NCBI RefSeq assembly: GCF_032854445.1
Contig: NC_088302.1
Span: forward strand, 1,922,001 to 1,986,000
Source of the DNA: Liolophura sinensis
Taxonomy: Eukaryota > Mollusca > Polyplacophora > Chitonida > Chitonidae
Reading direction: 5' to 3'
Length of the DNA stretch: 64,000 nt
The first letter of the stretch is position 1, and every line of letters begins with the position of its first letter. The notes beneath the pieces are model-generated. The model did no database searches. It worked only from the letters and a program-made list of their open reading frames with translations, and was not told where the DNA came from. A program made the translations under genes and the position numbers. Shown here in pieces: positions 1-10,174 of the stretch.

Positions 1-1
1 C

Positions 2-2188
2 AAGTTAAATGGAGAAAAATGTGAATTTTTCAAAGAAAGTGTGACATTTTTGGGTCATAAGCTGTGTGCTGAGGGTATAAAACCATTGCAAAGCAAGACA
101 GATGCAATTAGAAATGCACCTAGACCACAGAATGTGTCAGAACTTAAGTCATTTCTTGGAATGTTGAATTACTATGGTAAATTTGTACCAAATCTGTCAT
201 CAAATTTACATGCTTTGTATTCGTTACTTAACAAGTCAGTAATGTGGAAATGGACTAAAGAGTGTGAAACTTCTTTTCAAAATGCTAAGACTGTTTTAAC
301 AGGTGATAGCGTGCTTATGCACTATAATCCTAAGATGCGTTTAGTATTAAGTGTAGATGCAAGTCCTTATGGATTAGGAGCTGTGTTAAGCCATAAGTTG
401 AATGATGGTTCAGAAAGACCTGTAGCTTATGCATCACGTACATTAAGTTGTGCAGAGAAGAACTATGCACAAATAGAGAAAGAAGCATTGGCAATTGTGT
501 ATGGAATAAAGAAATTTCATTTGTACTTGTTTGGTAGGAAATTTACTCTTGTAACTGATCATCAACCCCTAACAAGAATTTTTGGTTCCAAATCTGGTAT
601 TCCTGCATTAGCAGCAGCTAGGATGCAGCGCTGGGCATTGTTGCTTAGTGGATATTCGTATGATATTGTATACAGATCTTCAGAAAATAATGCAAATGCA
701 GATATGTTAAGTAGATTACCAGTGGATGATTCTCACACTGCAGATCCTGATGAAATGTATATTTGTAGTACAGTATTAAGCGATCTACCTGTGACAGCTA
801 AACAGATAGCTGATTTTTCATGTAAAGATGCTACATTATGTAAAGTGTTAGATTTTACATCTTCAGGTTGGCCAAATTATTGTACTGATATGACTTTGCA
901 ACCCTATTGGTCAAAACGAGATGAATTGTCAATTGATGATGGTTGTATATTATGGGGTAGGAGAGTAGTTGTACCAACTAAACTTCAAGAAATGTTGTTA
1001 ACTGAATTACATGATGGTCATCCCGGCATGTGTAGGATGAAAGCTTTGGCTAGATCTTTCGTCTGGTGGCCTGGATTAGATCAAGATATAGAAGACTTAG
1101 TCAGAACATGTCCGAGTTGTGTAGAATCACAAAAAGTGCCGAAGTCTGTACCTTTGTTATTGTGGCCTTGGGCTACAGAGCCATGGCAGAGAATTCATGT
1201 TGATTTTGCTGAAATCGATGGTCAGCAATTTTTTATTGTAGTCGACAGTTATTCTAAGTGGTTAGAATGTTTTCCAATGTCAAGTACCACAGCAAGTGCT
1301 ACTATTACTGTTCTTCGGTCTTTGTTCGCAAGGTATGGTTTACCGCAACAAATTGTTTCAGACAATGGACCCCAGTTCATTGCTGATTTGTTTTCTGATT
1401 TTTTGAAATGTAATGATATTGATCATACTTTGTGTCCCCCTTACCATCCTGCAAGTAATGGGTTAGCTGAGAAAAATGTTCAGAGCTTTAAGAGAATGTT
1501 CAAAAAGTGTGAAAAGTCTGAGAGTATTCAAAGTAGAATAGCCCATGTTCTGTCATGTTACAGAAATACTCCTCACACTACGACTGGTATTACGCCAGCT
1601 GAGTTGTTTCTGAAGCGAACGCCGCGAACTAGGTTGTCTTTGTTAAAGCCTAACTTACAAAGAAAGGTAGAAAGAAAACAGACAGCTAGCAAATTTCATC
1701 ACGATGGTTTGAATCCCACTGTACGTAAATTTGATTTGTATCAGCATGTACGGGTAAGAAATATCAGGGGAGGAAAGGTAAAATGGATCCCCGGTACCAT
1801 TGTTGCAATTAAAGGTCCTCACACTTATATTGTGCGAGTTCCAGGTAATAACAAACGCTATGTTCATGCTGATCATCTTATTTGTGATGACTCTGTAAAT
1901 GTTAAATCTGATCAAAATCCAAATGACGTATTACTAGGGAAGGATACATGTGTTGCACCAAATAATCCAAGCATTGTCAGAAATCCACATGTAAATGATC
2001 CGAGTGTACAAACTAATGTGCCAAGTCCAATAAAGGAAGCAGTAGCTTTACCTGAATCTACTAAATGTACACCGAAAGTTTTTGATCAAGATTGTAAACC
2101 TGATGACACTGTGTCATGTGATTCTCCTGTGTTTATTCCTCGAAGGTCTGGTAGAGTAAGTAGACCTCCACGAAGACTTGATTTGTAA
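2..2188 (+). CDS. Ty3/gypsy retrotransposon pol, 3' part (RT end, RNase H, integrase)
   Basis: The reading frame is open from the left window edge to a TAA at 2186-2188, so the 5' end lies outside; the ATG at 41 is internal. Domains in order: the end of reverse transcriptase (CEFFK..VTFLGH just before and after position 41), RNase H (LSVDASPYGLGAVLSH, later EKEALAI and TDHQPL), an integrase zinc finger (H-x3-H then CPSC near 1010-1120), the integrase core with the three acidic residues (VDFAE, SDNGPQF, and E in NGLAEKN), and a C-terminal GPY/F-type module (GPHTYIV). No internal stop is seen over 728 codons, so the copy looks young. It is in the same orientation as MED16 and probably sits in a MED16 intron. 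The clade is not assigned. Confidence 0.93.
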   Translation, partial: KLNGEKCEFFKESVTFLGHKLCAEGIKPLQSKTDAIRNAPRPQNVSELKSFLGMLNYYGKFVPNLSSNLHALYSLLNKSVMWKWTKECETSFQNAKTVLTGDSVLMHYNPKMRLVLSVDASPYGLGAVLSHKLNDGSERPVAYASRTLSCAEKNYAQIEKEALAIVYGIKKFHLYLFGRKFTLVTDHQPLTRIFGSKSGIPALAAARMQRWALLLSGYSYDIVYRSSENNANADMLSRLPVDDSHTADPDEMYICSTVLSDLPVTAKQIADFSCKDATLCKVLDFTSSGWPNYCTDMTLQPYWSKRDELSIDDGCILWGRRVVVPTKLQEMLLTELHDGHPGMCRMKALARSFVWWPGLDQDIEDLVRTCPSCVESQKVPKSVPLLLWPWATEPWQRIHVDFAEIDGQQFFIVVDSYSKWLECFPMSSTTASATITVLRSLFARYGLPQQIVSDNGPQFIADLFSDFLKCNDIDHTLCPPYHPASNGLAEKNVQSFKRMFKKCEKSESIQSRIAHVLSCYRNTPHTTTGITPAELFLKRTPRTRLSLLKPNLQRKVERKQTASKFHHDGLNPTVRKFDLYQHVRVRNIRGGKVKWIPGTIVAIKGPHTYIVRVPGNNKRYVHADHLICDDSVNVKSDQNPNDVLLGKDTCVAPNNPSIVRNPHVNDPSVQTNVPSPIKEAVALPESTKCTPKVFDQDCKPDDTVSCDSPVFIPRRSGRVSRPPRRLDL

Positions 2189-2436
2189 TATGTATTCAGT
2201 GCTGCAGCTGTTCTAAAGTTCTAGATACATATGTACTCAGATTTTATGTCTTGGTTGTTGACTGTTTTTTTAGAGCAAACTTGTGACATTGTTTTAATGT
2301 TGGTGTCATAAAATGTATCTAAGTAAAATGAAACATTGTTGTAAGAAACAAAATGTTACAAGGTTTAAAGAAGTTAAAAGTTAATTGAAACTTTGTTAAT
2401 GTTCTCAAGGTTACTTCGCATCTAAAAAGGGAGGAG
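2189..2436 (+). other. Retrotransposon 3' untranslated region with polypurine tract
   Basis: Non-coding stretch between the pol stop codon and the LTR. It ends in a purine-rich run (TAAAAAGGGAGGAG, 2423-2436) directly abutting the LTR start. That is where a polypurine tract, the plus-strand primer in reverse transcription, is expected. Confidence 0.8.
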
Positions 2437-2674
2437 TGTAATATATCACGTCTTGTGACGTATCAGTGACGTATCACTTTGCATACTGATGTACATGCCA
2501 CGCGGTCTTCTCTGAATAAAGCAGTGCGGCTTGGGGCCTTCAACGATGAAGACGTGTTGTCTTATCTTTCTCTGGTGTATTACTGTGCTAGACTATAGAA
2601 TGGCGTGAAGTCTTTCTAGTACGGTAGATCAATATACAAAAGAAATCTGTCCTGCAACAAGGAGGCACATTACA
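2437..2674 (+). mobile_element. 3' LTR of the gypsy element
   Basis: About 238 bp, beginning TGTAAT and ending ATTACA. These are perfect 6-bp inverted termini with the canonical TG...CA, and the polypurine tract is immediately upstream. It contains an AATAAA signal near 2514-2519 and repeated TGACGTATCA-like motifs (2455-2478), which resemble CRE/AP-1-type sites. The 5' LTR is outside the window, so LTR identity and the target-site duplication cannot be tested here. It ends only about 120 bp before the MED16 splice acceptor. Confidence 0.88.
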
Positions 2675-2797
2675 CGCACTTGCACCCTAATGTTACGATG
2701 TTAAACACCAAGCCCTCACTCGCTCTCTTTTCTATCACAGCTGTTCTGTCCATCCAGCACCTCAGGATATTGTATTTTTCTGTCTTTTCTATTACAG

Positions 2798-3486
2798 CTG
2801 TTCTCCTGTCCATCCAGCACCTCATGCAGTGGGTCAGTAGTTTCTGTTTGCACCTGCTGACCATTGTCCCTCACTTCCAATCCTTCTCCAACTTCCCCGG
2901 GGCCACCATAGTGAGGGACCCCCCCTGCCTGAGCCTCCTGCGCGAGCTACTCGTCATCATGAGGATTTGGACCATGATCAGTTCCTGTCAGGCCACATTT
3001 GTTGTCCCTAGCAACGTGGACACCCTGTCTCACCTCTTCAAACTCATCACTAAAGCCTGGCTGTGCTGTAAGGATGGCAAGGACTTTGACGAGAGCCTGA
3101 TTGACGAGTGCTGCCTGCTGCCCAGCAAGATCTTCATTCCTAGTCTGGACCAGAGCTTTGGCCACACCAGTCGCTGTGAGTCCGTCTTCACCCAGCCACA
3201 ACCTCTCTACTTCACGCTCTCAGAGGAGCCGGACTTTATTCTGGACAAGAGCCGGGCGCCGCATATCGCCCTGCCAGACATGGTCGTGGAGTCAAAACAG
3301 AAACACGACATTATTCGCCATACGCAGCTGGGCGTAAAGTTTGCAGAGCCCATCAAGCAGTGTTGTCGTTGTGGTTGTGTGTCCCAGCTCCAAGCGTCGG
3401 CCAAGGTGCCCATCCTGAAGGCGTGGGAGCAGGGCTGGGCGCGAGGATGTTTCTGCGGGGGGCACTGGAAGCTGGTTGAGGACTGA
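2798..3486 (+). CDS. MED16: MED16, Mediator complex subunit 16, final coding exon
   Basis: This exon encodes the C-terminal about 229 residues of the Mediator tail subunit MED16, which helps relay activators to RNA polymerase II in the nucleus. Recognition rests on blocks typical of the family's C-terminus: PPCLSLLRELLVIMRIW, LFKLITKAWLCCKD, LIDECCLLPSKIFIPSLD, the cysteine pair in CCRCGCVS, and the ending KAWEQGW...CFCGGHWKLVED before TGA at 3484-3486. The paired Cys motifs suggest a C-terminal metal site. The exon start follows TTTTCTATTACAG at 2785-2797. A near-copy of this acceptor plus exon start lies about 57 bp upstream (2731-2763), so the true acceptor could be there, though the downstream one reads better. 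All earlier exons are left of the window, beyond the gypsy insertion. Confidence 0.9.
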
Positions 3487-4654
3487 AGGATGAGGGAAAA
3501 TTATCATTAGGAGGGGAACAGATGCTAAAAGAGGACAAGTCAAGGCCTTGCATCTGTTTGGGGAACTGGAGGATGACTGAAGGAAGACAAAGAAATGATT
3601 AGAAAGTTCTCATTCGTTAGGCTACAAACAAAGCGAGGACAAGTCAAAGGCCTATCAGAGGGCTGCTTCTGTGTGAGCACCGAGACTGGATTGAAGGATG
3701 AGGGCACATAAATGAGGACAAAGATCCAGGGACACTAGAAACTTGATGATCAGAATGTGAAAGGCTTGATGCAAGGCATCAGGACTGGAAACGGGTCGAA
3801 GACTAAGGTAGAAGGATGTCTGATAATACGGAGTAGATGGTTTTCGGGCTGTAGCCATGAATGCGGTAGAGCATATGTTAAAGTGAATTCTCATGAAGTT
3901 TATGACTGGAACTGCTCAATATCACGGGTTACAAAGGGAAGTGACAGTGGCTGTGTTCAGAGGAGAGAAGTCATCTCTACATTCAAGCTATGTGCTATGT
4001 TATGTCAGTTGTGAAACTCATTCATCTCAAAGAAAGATGACACAACTCTGAGTGCAATTAGTGAGTTGGACAGATAACATTATGTGGTGTTATACTCTGG
4101 TCTCCTAATCTTGTAAAACTGGCCATTGTACAAGTGAAAAATTCCTGGCGTTGAACAACATTCCAGTAAGGACATAAAATAGATCAGTGCTAGTGATCAC
4201 GCCTTATTGCCTGCTTGACAAAGGTAGGAAGTTGTAGAAATCAAACAATTGCTGTCCTTGTTTATGTGTGAGAATGGGAGGACATTATGTGCATATCTGC
4301 ATATAAGAGACATGTACTACACATGTACATGCTACTGCACTTTGTTCTGGAGAATGGTTCCCCATGGATGTGTGCATGTGTCCGTTAAAACCTGGTGTTA
4401 ACTTTTCATGATCTTGTTCAGGGAATCAGTAGAGAAATGTACAAAACTTCCTGTAGTGTATTTTCTTTTGATACTTCAATACATATACCAGTATATAAAG
4501 AGATGACTTAGTCTGACTTCTTTGATGTATTTTATGGTTGGTTGTGTGTGTGTGTATGTGTGGATTATTGTCATGCGGCTAAGTTTGTCAGGTACATAAA
4601 GCCAGGTACATGTAGTTTGAGGCTCTTAATACTTCACCATTATCACTCCTAGTA
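3487..4654 (+). other. MED16 3' untranslated and downstream region
   Basis: No coding exon is recognisable. The first part should be MED16 3' UTR; there are loosely repeated phrases (GAGGACAAGTCAAGG near 3530 and 3634, 'tgaaggatgagg' near 3484 and 3694). I found no convincing poly(A) signal, so the transcript end is not fixed. The short open frames here show no protein family. Confidence 0.4.
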
Positions 4655-4862
4655 GTAAAACAAATCTGAAGTCCTAAAGGTTTGGGTTCAAGTCCACGTC
4701 TGTTCATATGTAAAACTGACAGTTTTAGTAATTCCTCACTAAGCGATTAGCGTACAAGGATACATGTAGGCCAGATCTTGGTCAGATGGGTGTCAGTATA
4801 CTGTGCTTGGGTGGTTTGGGGTAGGGGGTCATGCAAGACATGTGAGTGATGCATCATTATAA
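4655..4862 (+). mobile_element. Fragment of a third tRNA-like SINE family (family C)
   Basis: It contains a B-box-like GGGTTCAAGTCC (4684-4695) and downstream the phrase GTGTCAGTATACTGTG..TGGGTGG..GGTCATG, also found at 51270-51297. The two copies share order and wording, which defines a dispersed element, but both are degraded. Confidence 0.5.
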
Positions 4863-4874
4863 ATGTATAATCGT

Positions 4875-5097
4875 GGGGCCTCTGTGGCGGAATTGGGCCA
4901 GGGCGCAATGACCCAGGAGCTTCTCAGAAGTATGTTGGCTTTAAGTTCAAGTCCAACTCATGCTGGTTTCTTCTCCGGTCTTCCAGCAACTTGTGGATGG
5001 TTGTGTGTTTCCATTGGGGAGACTTGCTGGCCACCTGTGTGTAAGTGAAATATTCTAGAGTACGGCATAAAACACCAATCAAATAAATAAATAAATT
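4875..5097 (+). mobile_element. tRNA-derived SINE (family A), full but diverged
   Basis: It starts GGGGCCTCTGTGG, has a degraded A box, a B-box-like AGTTCAAGTCC, the 'catgctgg' and 'cttccagcaac' core, then GTGAAATATTCTAGAGTACG and a simple AAATAAATAAATAAAT tail. The same element occurs many times in both orientations in this window (for example 19841, 26981, 32285, 55028). Confidence 0.85.
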
Positions 5098-5415
5098 ATA
5101 AGCATTGAGACTACCCTGAGCTACAAGGAACTAGAAACTACTGATATGAGCTGATATTATGGTAAACGACCCACTCAAAATTTACTTTCAGAGGTAAACA
5201 GATGTTATAAAATATTACTTTAATGCTTAAACATCAAACAAACCTCCAAACACCTTCACAGAAAAATAGAACTCTCAGAATCAAGGCCATGGATGAGTGA
5301 ACATCTTACTAAAAGTTTGGGTCATTTGCCAACTGTTTAAAGGGTCCACCCAAAAACCTAACCAAACATTACACGACTGAAAAAGCCCTATCATTGTCAC
5401 AGGTGTAATTACTTT

Positions 5416-5490
5416 GTTATTTGATTGATGTTAACGCCTTGCTCAAGAATTTTTCTAATGGCGGTCAGCATTATGGGTGGAGAAAACTCA
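5416..5490 (-). mobile_element. SINE family A, 3' fragment
   Basis: Reverse-oriented 3' end only: TTATTTGATTGATGTTAACGCC..., 'ctcaagaattttt', 'cagcattatgggtgg'. The tRNA-like head is missing. Confidence 0.65.
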
Positions 5491-5516
5491 CCTTTGGCAT
5501 GTAGTGGACAACCCTC

Positions 5517-5641
5517 TCAACTTTACATGTATCTGAGCCAGCACACTAACTACATGTATCTGAGCCAGCACACTAACTACATGTATCTGAGCCAGCACAC
5601 TAACTACAAGTATCTGAGCCAGCACACTAACTACATGTATC
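5517..5641. repeat. 27-bp tandem repeat, about 4.5 copies
   Basis: Unit CTACATGTATCTGAGCCAGC plus ACACTAA, nearly identical copies. Because 27 is divisible by three, short open frames run through it on both strands; I do not regard them as genes. Confidence 0.9.
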
Positions 5642-8600
5642 TTAACCCTGAATGTATTGCCTGTGTTCAGTTCATGCTGACATGAGCAGATCACCCATGC
5701 TGGCGATCTCATATTGTTAGCGAAGATCACGACTGGCGATCGGACGTAATGAGTGATTTTATAATGTGGGAAAAAATTAAGGTGACATACAAAGTTGACT
5801 GGTGGTAAATATATTGAGTAATAAGCACAAGAACTTTACTCCTTTGTACACCTTAAATATTTTCAATACTTTATTCCATATGAATGACATTAATTCATGA
5901 TTGCAACCAGATAACTACACAAACAAAGTGTCCCTGGTAAAAAATATAACTTTATAACATCACGTAAAAAAAACTACAGATGGTGTTAACGAATGACAAG
6001 CAATGATAAAAGTGAAATGGCATATTCATCTACCTCAGTACATGAAGAAGTCTTCTGCTATATTACAACTGGTATATTTACTTGTGTGGGAACCTTCACA
6101 ATGACTTAAATATGTACAAACTTAACACGGAAGATGAACAGGTGAACGTATTACATGGTACCACAACCTGGCCCCAATTTCTTAAGAGAATTCAAAATAA
6201 ATCCTGACAATTACTCAACAAGAGTACTTCATATGAATAAATGTTGTAGACTCTTCCTAAATAAAATTTCAGAAAACACAGCTCTAGATGGACACAGAAC
6301 CCAAACTTTGCCACCTACAGAAATTCTGTGGCCTTATTACCAAGGGAGCAGTTTTGGGTGAAGTGAAGTTTGATAAAAGCTCTCGGTACAAATCCTTGCT
6401 TATGAACAATGATAGTGTTGTCTTCAGATCAGTTCAAATGTAACTTCACAGTATACACTCAGGATTAGGTAATCCAGGTCGTTCAGCAAGGCTACTGATC
6501 CTTGGGATACGTCATACTATCATGCCAGAAAAAACCGAGATGTTTAGAACACTTCTCCTTTAGTTGCACAACAGGATGCTTGTGGTGGAAACCCGCCTGA
6601 GCTGTACAGTATGCATACTGTAGTCATGACAACTGTGCCAGTCATAAATATATAAACACAAATCAAGCCCAGGCAGGAGGTACACAAATAAATACTTGAG
6701 GGATCTTGATTGGAAGAAATCATCTTGATGACAAACACAATATACTTCCTATGTATGTACACAAACTGGAGAATGCAATGCAGAAATTTGGCAGAAGACG
6801 GTAACCCTTTGCCATTCATACATTTATAATTAACTACATGACCATAAACTCTAAACTATGAACGGTGAAATGCACCATAAAACGTATACTAAAGAAAACT
6901 GAAGCAGGAATTTTTTAAACAAACCTGAAGCTGTGAACTAAGTTAAATGTACAAGTACCAAGCAGAAAGATAAATGAGCAACTAAGCTCACGAAAACCAG
7001 GAAAAGTGTAGGAAGTTAAATCTTATATACACAACTATGTAACCAGTGCTGTACCAACTGAAATAACCACCTGAAAAATATCTGCTCAAGTCTAAAATTT
7101 GGAGCGGCAAGCAATTCGTAACAGGGGACCTTTTCTGCTGTACTGGCAAGTGAAAAGTTCTGAATTCAAGTGTTGTTGTGGACCATCTTATTCCAAAATC
7201 ATTGCCATCAAAAATCTTTCCCATAAATATGATATAAGATTTTAATAACCTGTTTTACTGAACAATTATGTGCAACTTTTCCAAACAAGATAAAACCCTT
7301 CTTTCTGTATCAAATTTACTGAGCAACGTTCTTGAGAACCTTTCAGGTAGAATCAAGCCGTTATATATCATATTCAATGTACCTTTAAAAACACATTGTT
7401 AATTGTGTTTTATTCCTTGACATTCTTTCTGGTCATCCAGATATTAGACCAGTCATTTCAATTCATTGACACTTCACTGAAGTCCATACAACAATGCAGA
7501 AACGCTGCCCCACTGTACATATATTTCTCCTTAACCATTTGTCAACAGACACAGTTTACTACATTCTGATTAATTAATTCACCTCATAGTGCCACTTCAC
7601 ATATTTTGTTAAGTTTGATTAATTTCTTATCAGAAAATCTTGTGTTGGTGTTGGTATCAAAAAATCTTTGTTTCTAAAGGTGCATTTTTAAATACCAAAC
7701 TTAAGGTGAAATACAGTACCTATTGTAAACAAAGACGCATTGTTGTGAGACTCTACTGTCCTTTCCAAATCAGCCCTACTATACATGTACATGCAGTAGG
7801 CTAGGCCAGTGCTATGTGTACCATGATGTATACTGGCACTGAAAATGACACTAGCCAGTTAGTAACATTGCAAATGCCCTGTTATTGCCATGTATATGTT
7901 AACCATGTACTGTACTTCGAAGGTGTGACTTTGGACCACTTAAGAGATACATGGTAGACTGGCACACTGCTTTTCCTTTACAATCTTATTTTGTTTAAAC
8001 CTAACTGCAATTCATCTATGTTTCTAAACATGTTGCGTAGACATGACGACCAACTGATTTAAACACACACCAGGTAGACCAATTGATAACATCATTTCTG
8101 GGCCGATCACAGTGTTACCGTAAACAGACATATCAACACAAGAATGGCACAGGTACTTTTGCCCCTACACACATGTATGTGTAGACCAATAGACTTGCTC
8201 TGAATTACCTCCTTAGTTACACGACACCCGCTATGACGTAACACGAGATTGGTTTTCGGGGCCTATGAGAAGTGGGACCTCACCTATTAAAGCATGCAGT
8301 ATGTGGGTTATGTCATGACAGTGACAGATGTTTTCTGGGCAACAGAGCGTGAAAAAACATGATACCAGCCTTTGGAAGTCACAGAAATGTCAAAAGATTT
8401 TGAATTAGTAAATATCTGGGATTACAACCACCTCTTAATCCCACATTGTGTTTAACAAGAGCCAGGATTTTAAAATTACTTCCGAATACATTAAAAAATA
8501 CAAGTTTATCCTGGGCTCTCCTGATAAGTTTACAAAATTAAAAAGTCTTAAAGCTGGATCTTTAGCTTATGCCACCTTAACTCTTAAACTTGCTCTCAGT

Positions 8601-9060
8601 CATTTTCTGATCCCACCTAACCTTAAGTTACTCCTGAAAAATATCTTTTAAACGGGCGTGACCTCAAGGGAGGTAATTTGCTGCGGGCCTATTTAGTTGT
8701 GTTTATAATTGTAACATTTCTGAAATCTGGCCCAAAAATTCGTGTTTATGAAATACCTGGACAGGTATTTTATTCTGCAGCTTTGAGTGCTCAGCATGCA
8801 TGTGACAGGGGACGAGAATGTAGATAATGTAGAGTCAGTGCCATGGTAAAAAGGTCACAAGGTCACCTCAACGTCACGCTATCCATGGTCAGTGTCCAGG
8901 CAACCACTGCATCCTGAATCTCTACTAGGGTGGATGATGATGATTCAGTTTCAGTAACAGCCATTCACAATGAAAAGTGTACTATGGATCACCTAACTTG
9001 AAACTTCACAAGTAAACACCATACAGATACTCAATGAATACACTGGTAAATCTCAATCTG
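5642..9060. other. Mostly unique non-coding DNA between MED16 and PDS5; possible PDS5 3' UTR
   Basis: No exon-like conserved sequence was found on either strand. On the - strand an AATAAA hexamer sits at 5870-5875 within an AT-rich stretch and could be the PDS5 poly(A) signal, which would make a very long 3' UTR. That is inference only. A motif CAAGGGAGGTAATTT at 8665-8679 recurs elsewhere in the window. Confidence 0.35.
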
Positions 9061-9084
9061 TACATGTGTTTCTCACACTGGATA

Positions 9085-9760
9085 TGAGTGGGTAGCAATG
9101 TTGCCCAGTCCTGACGAATCTGTACCAAAGTTTGCATTCCTTGATGAATCAGTCCTTGCCCAGTCCTGATGAATCTGTACCTATGTTTGCATTCCCTGAT
9201 GAATCAGTCCTTGCCCAGTCCTGACAATTCTGTACCTATGTTTGTATTCCTTAATGAATCAGTCCTTGCCCAGTCCTGACGATTCTGTATCTATGTTTGC
9301 ATTCCTTGATGAATCAGTCCTTGCTAAGTCCTGACGAATCTGTACCAAACTTTGCATTACTTGACGAATCAGTACCCATGTTTGCATTCCTTGATGAATC
9401 AGTCCTTGCCCAGTCCTGACGATTCTGTATCTATGTTTGCATTCCTTGATGAATCAGTCCTTGCTAAGTCCTGACGAATCTGTACCAAACTTTGCATTCC
9501 TTGACGAATCAGTACCCATGTTTGCATTCCTTGATGAATCAGTCCTTGCCCAGTCCTGATGATTCTGTACCTATGTTTGCATTCCTTGATGAATCAGTCC
9601 TTGCTAAGTCCTGACGAATCTGTACCAAACTTTGCATTCCTTGACGAATCAGTACCCATGTTTGCATTCCTTGATGAATCAGTCCTTGCCCAGTCCTGAT
9701 GATTCTGTACCTATGTTTGCATTCCTTGACGAATCAGTCCTTGACCTGTCGCTGATGAAT
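9085..9760. repeat. About 55-bp minisatellite with higher-order structure
   Basis: Degenerate copies of GAATCTGTACCTATGTTTGC / ATTCCTTGATGAATCAGTCC / TTGCCCAGTCCTGAC. Some copies are fused with a shorter variant (GAATCAGTACCCATG...), giving a longer composite unit repeated about three times between 9340 and 9700. Confidence 0.9.
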
Positions 9761-9884
9761 TTGTACTGCTGTTTATTGTCCTTGATTACTCTGTGCCTAT
9801 ATTTCCCATCCATCCTTTATGAATATGTATCAGTATTTTCCAACCTTTATGAATATGAGCCAATGTTTGCCGAAGTCAGTAAGT

Positions 9885-10131
9885 TTGTATTGTACCACCA
9901 TTGGCCAGTCCCCAAAGACACGTACCACAGTTGGCCAGTCCTCAGCAAGACCTGTACCACAGTTGGCCAGTTCTCAGAGAAACCTGTACCACAGCTGGCC
10001 AGTCCTCAATTTTGTACCACAGTTGCTCTGTCCTCAGGTAGACTTGTACCACAGTTGCTCAGTCCTCAGAGACCTGTACCACTGTTGGCCAGTCCTCACA
10101 GAGATCTTTACCACTACTGGCCACATTTGAA
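9885..10131. repeat. About 31-33-bp tandem repeat, about 8 copies
   Basis: Imperfect copies of 'ctgtaccacagttggccagtcctca'. The array abuts the candidate terminal PDS5 exon at 10114-10149. Open frames through it look repeat-driven. Confidence 0.8.
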
Positions 10132-10149
10132 AATGCTCCCCACAGCCGA
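10114..10149 (-). CDS. PDS5: Candidate terminal coding exon of PDS5 (weak)
   Basis: On the - strand an acceptor TTGTGTCCTCTACAG is followed by 11 codons (SAVGSIFKCGQ) and TAG at 10114-10116. It is in the right phase (0) to follow exon 33. Support is only phase, a fair pyrimidine tract and a nearby stop; there is no conserved sequence. A different downstream exon, or a stop in exon 32, are alternatives. Confidence 0.25.
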   Translation of the reverse strand, partial: SAVGSIFKCGQ

Positions 10150-10174
10150 CTGTAGAGGACACAAGCACACTTGA

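Noticed and set aside
6544..7224. - strand open frames of 91 and 78 codons
   Set aside because: No conserved blocks, no repeats and AT-rich composition; consistent with chance in non-coding DNA or a long 3' UTR.
9632..10174. 180-codon + strand open frame
   Set aside because: Runs through two tandem repeat arrays; its composition is repeat-driven and it has no family features.
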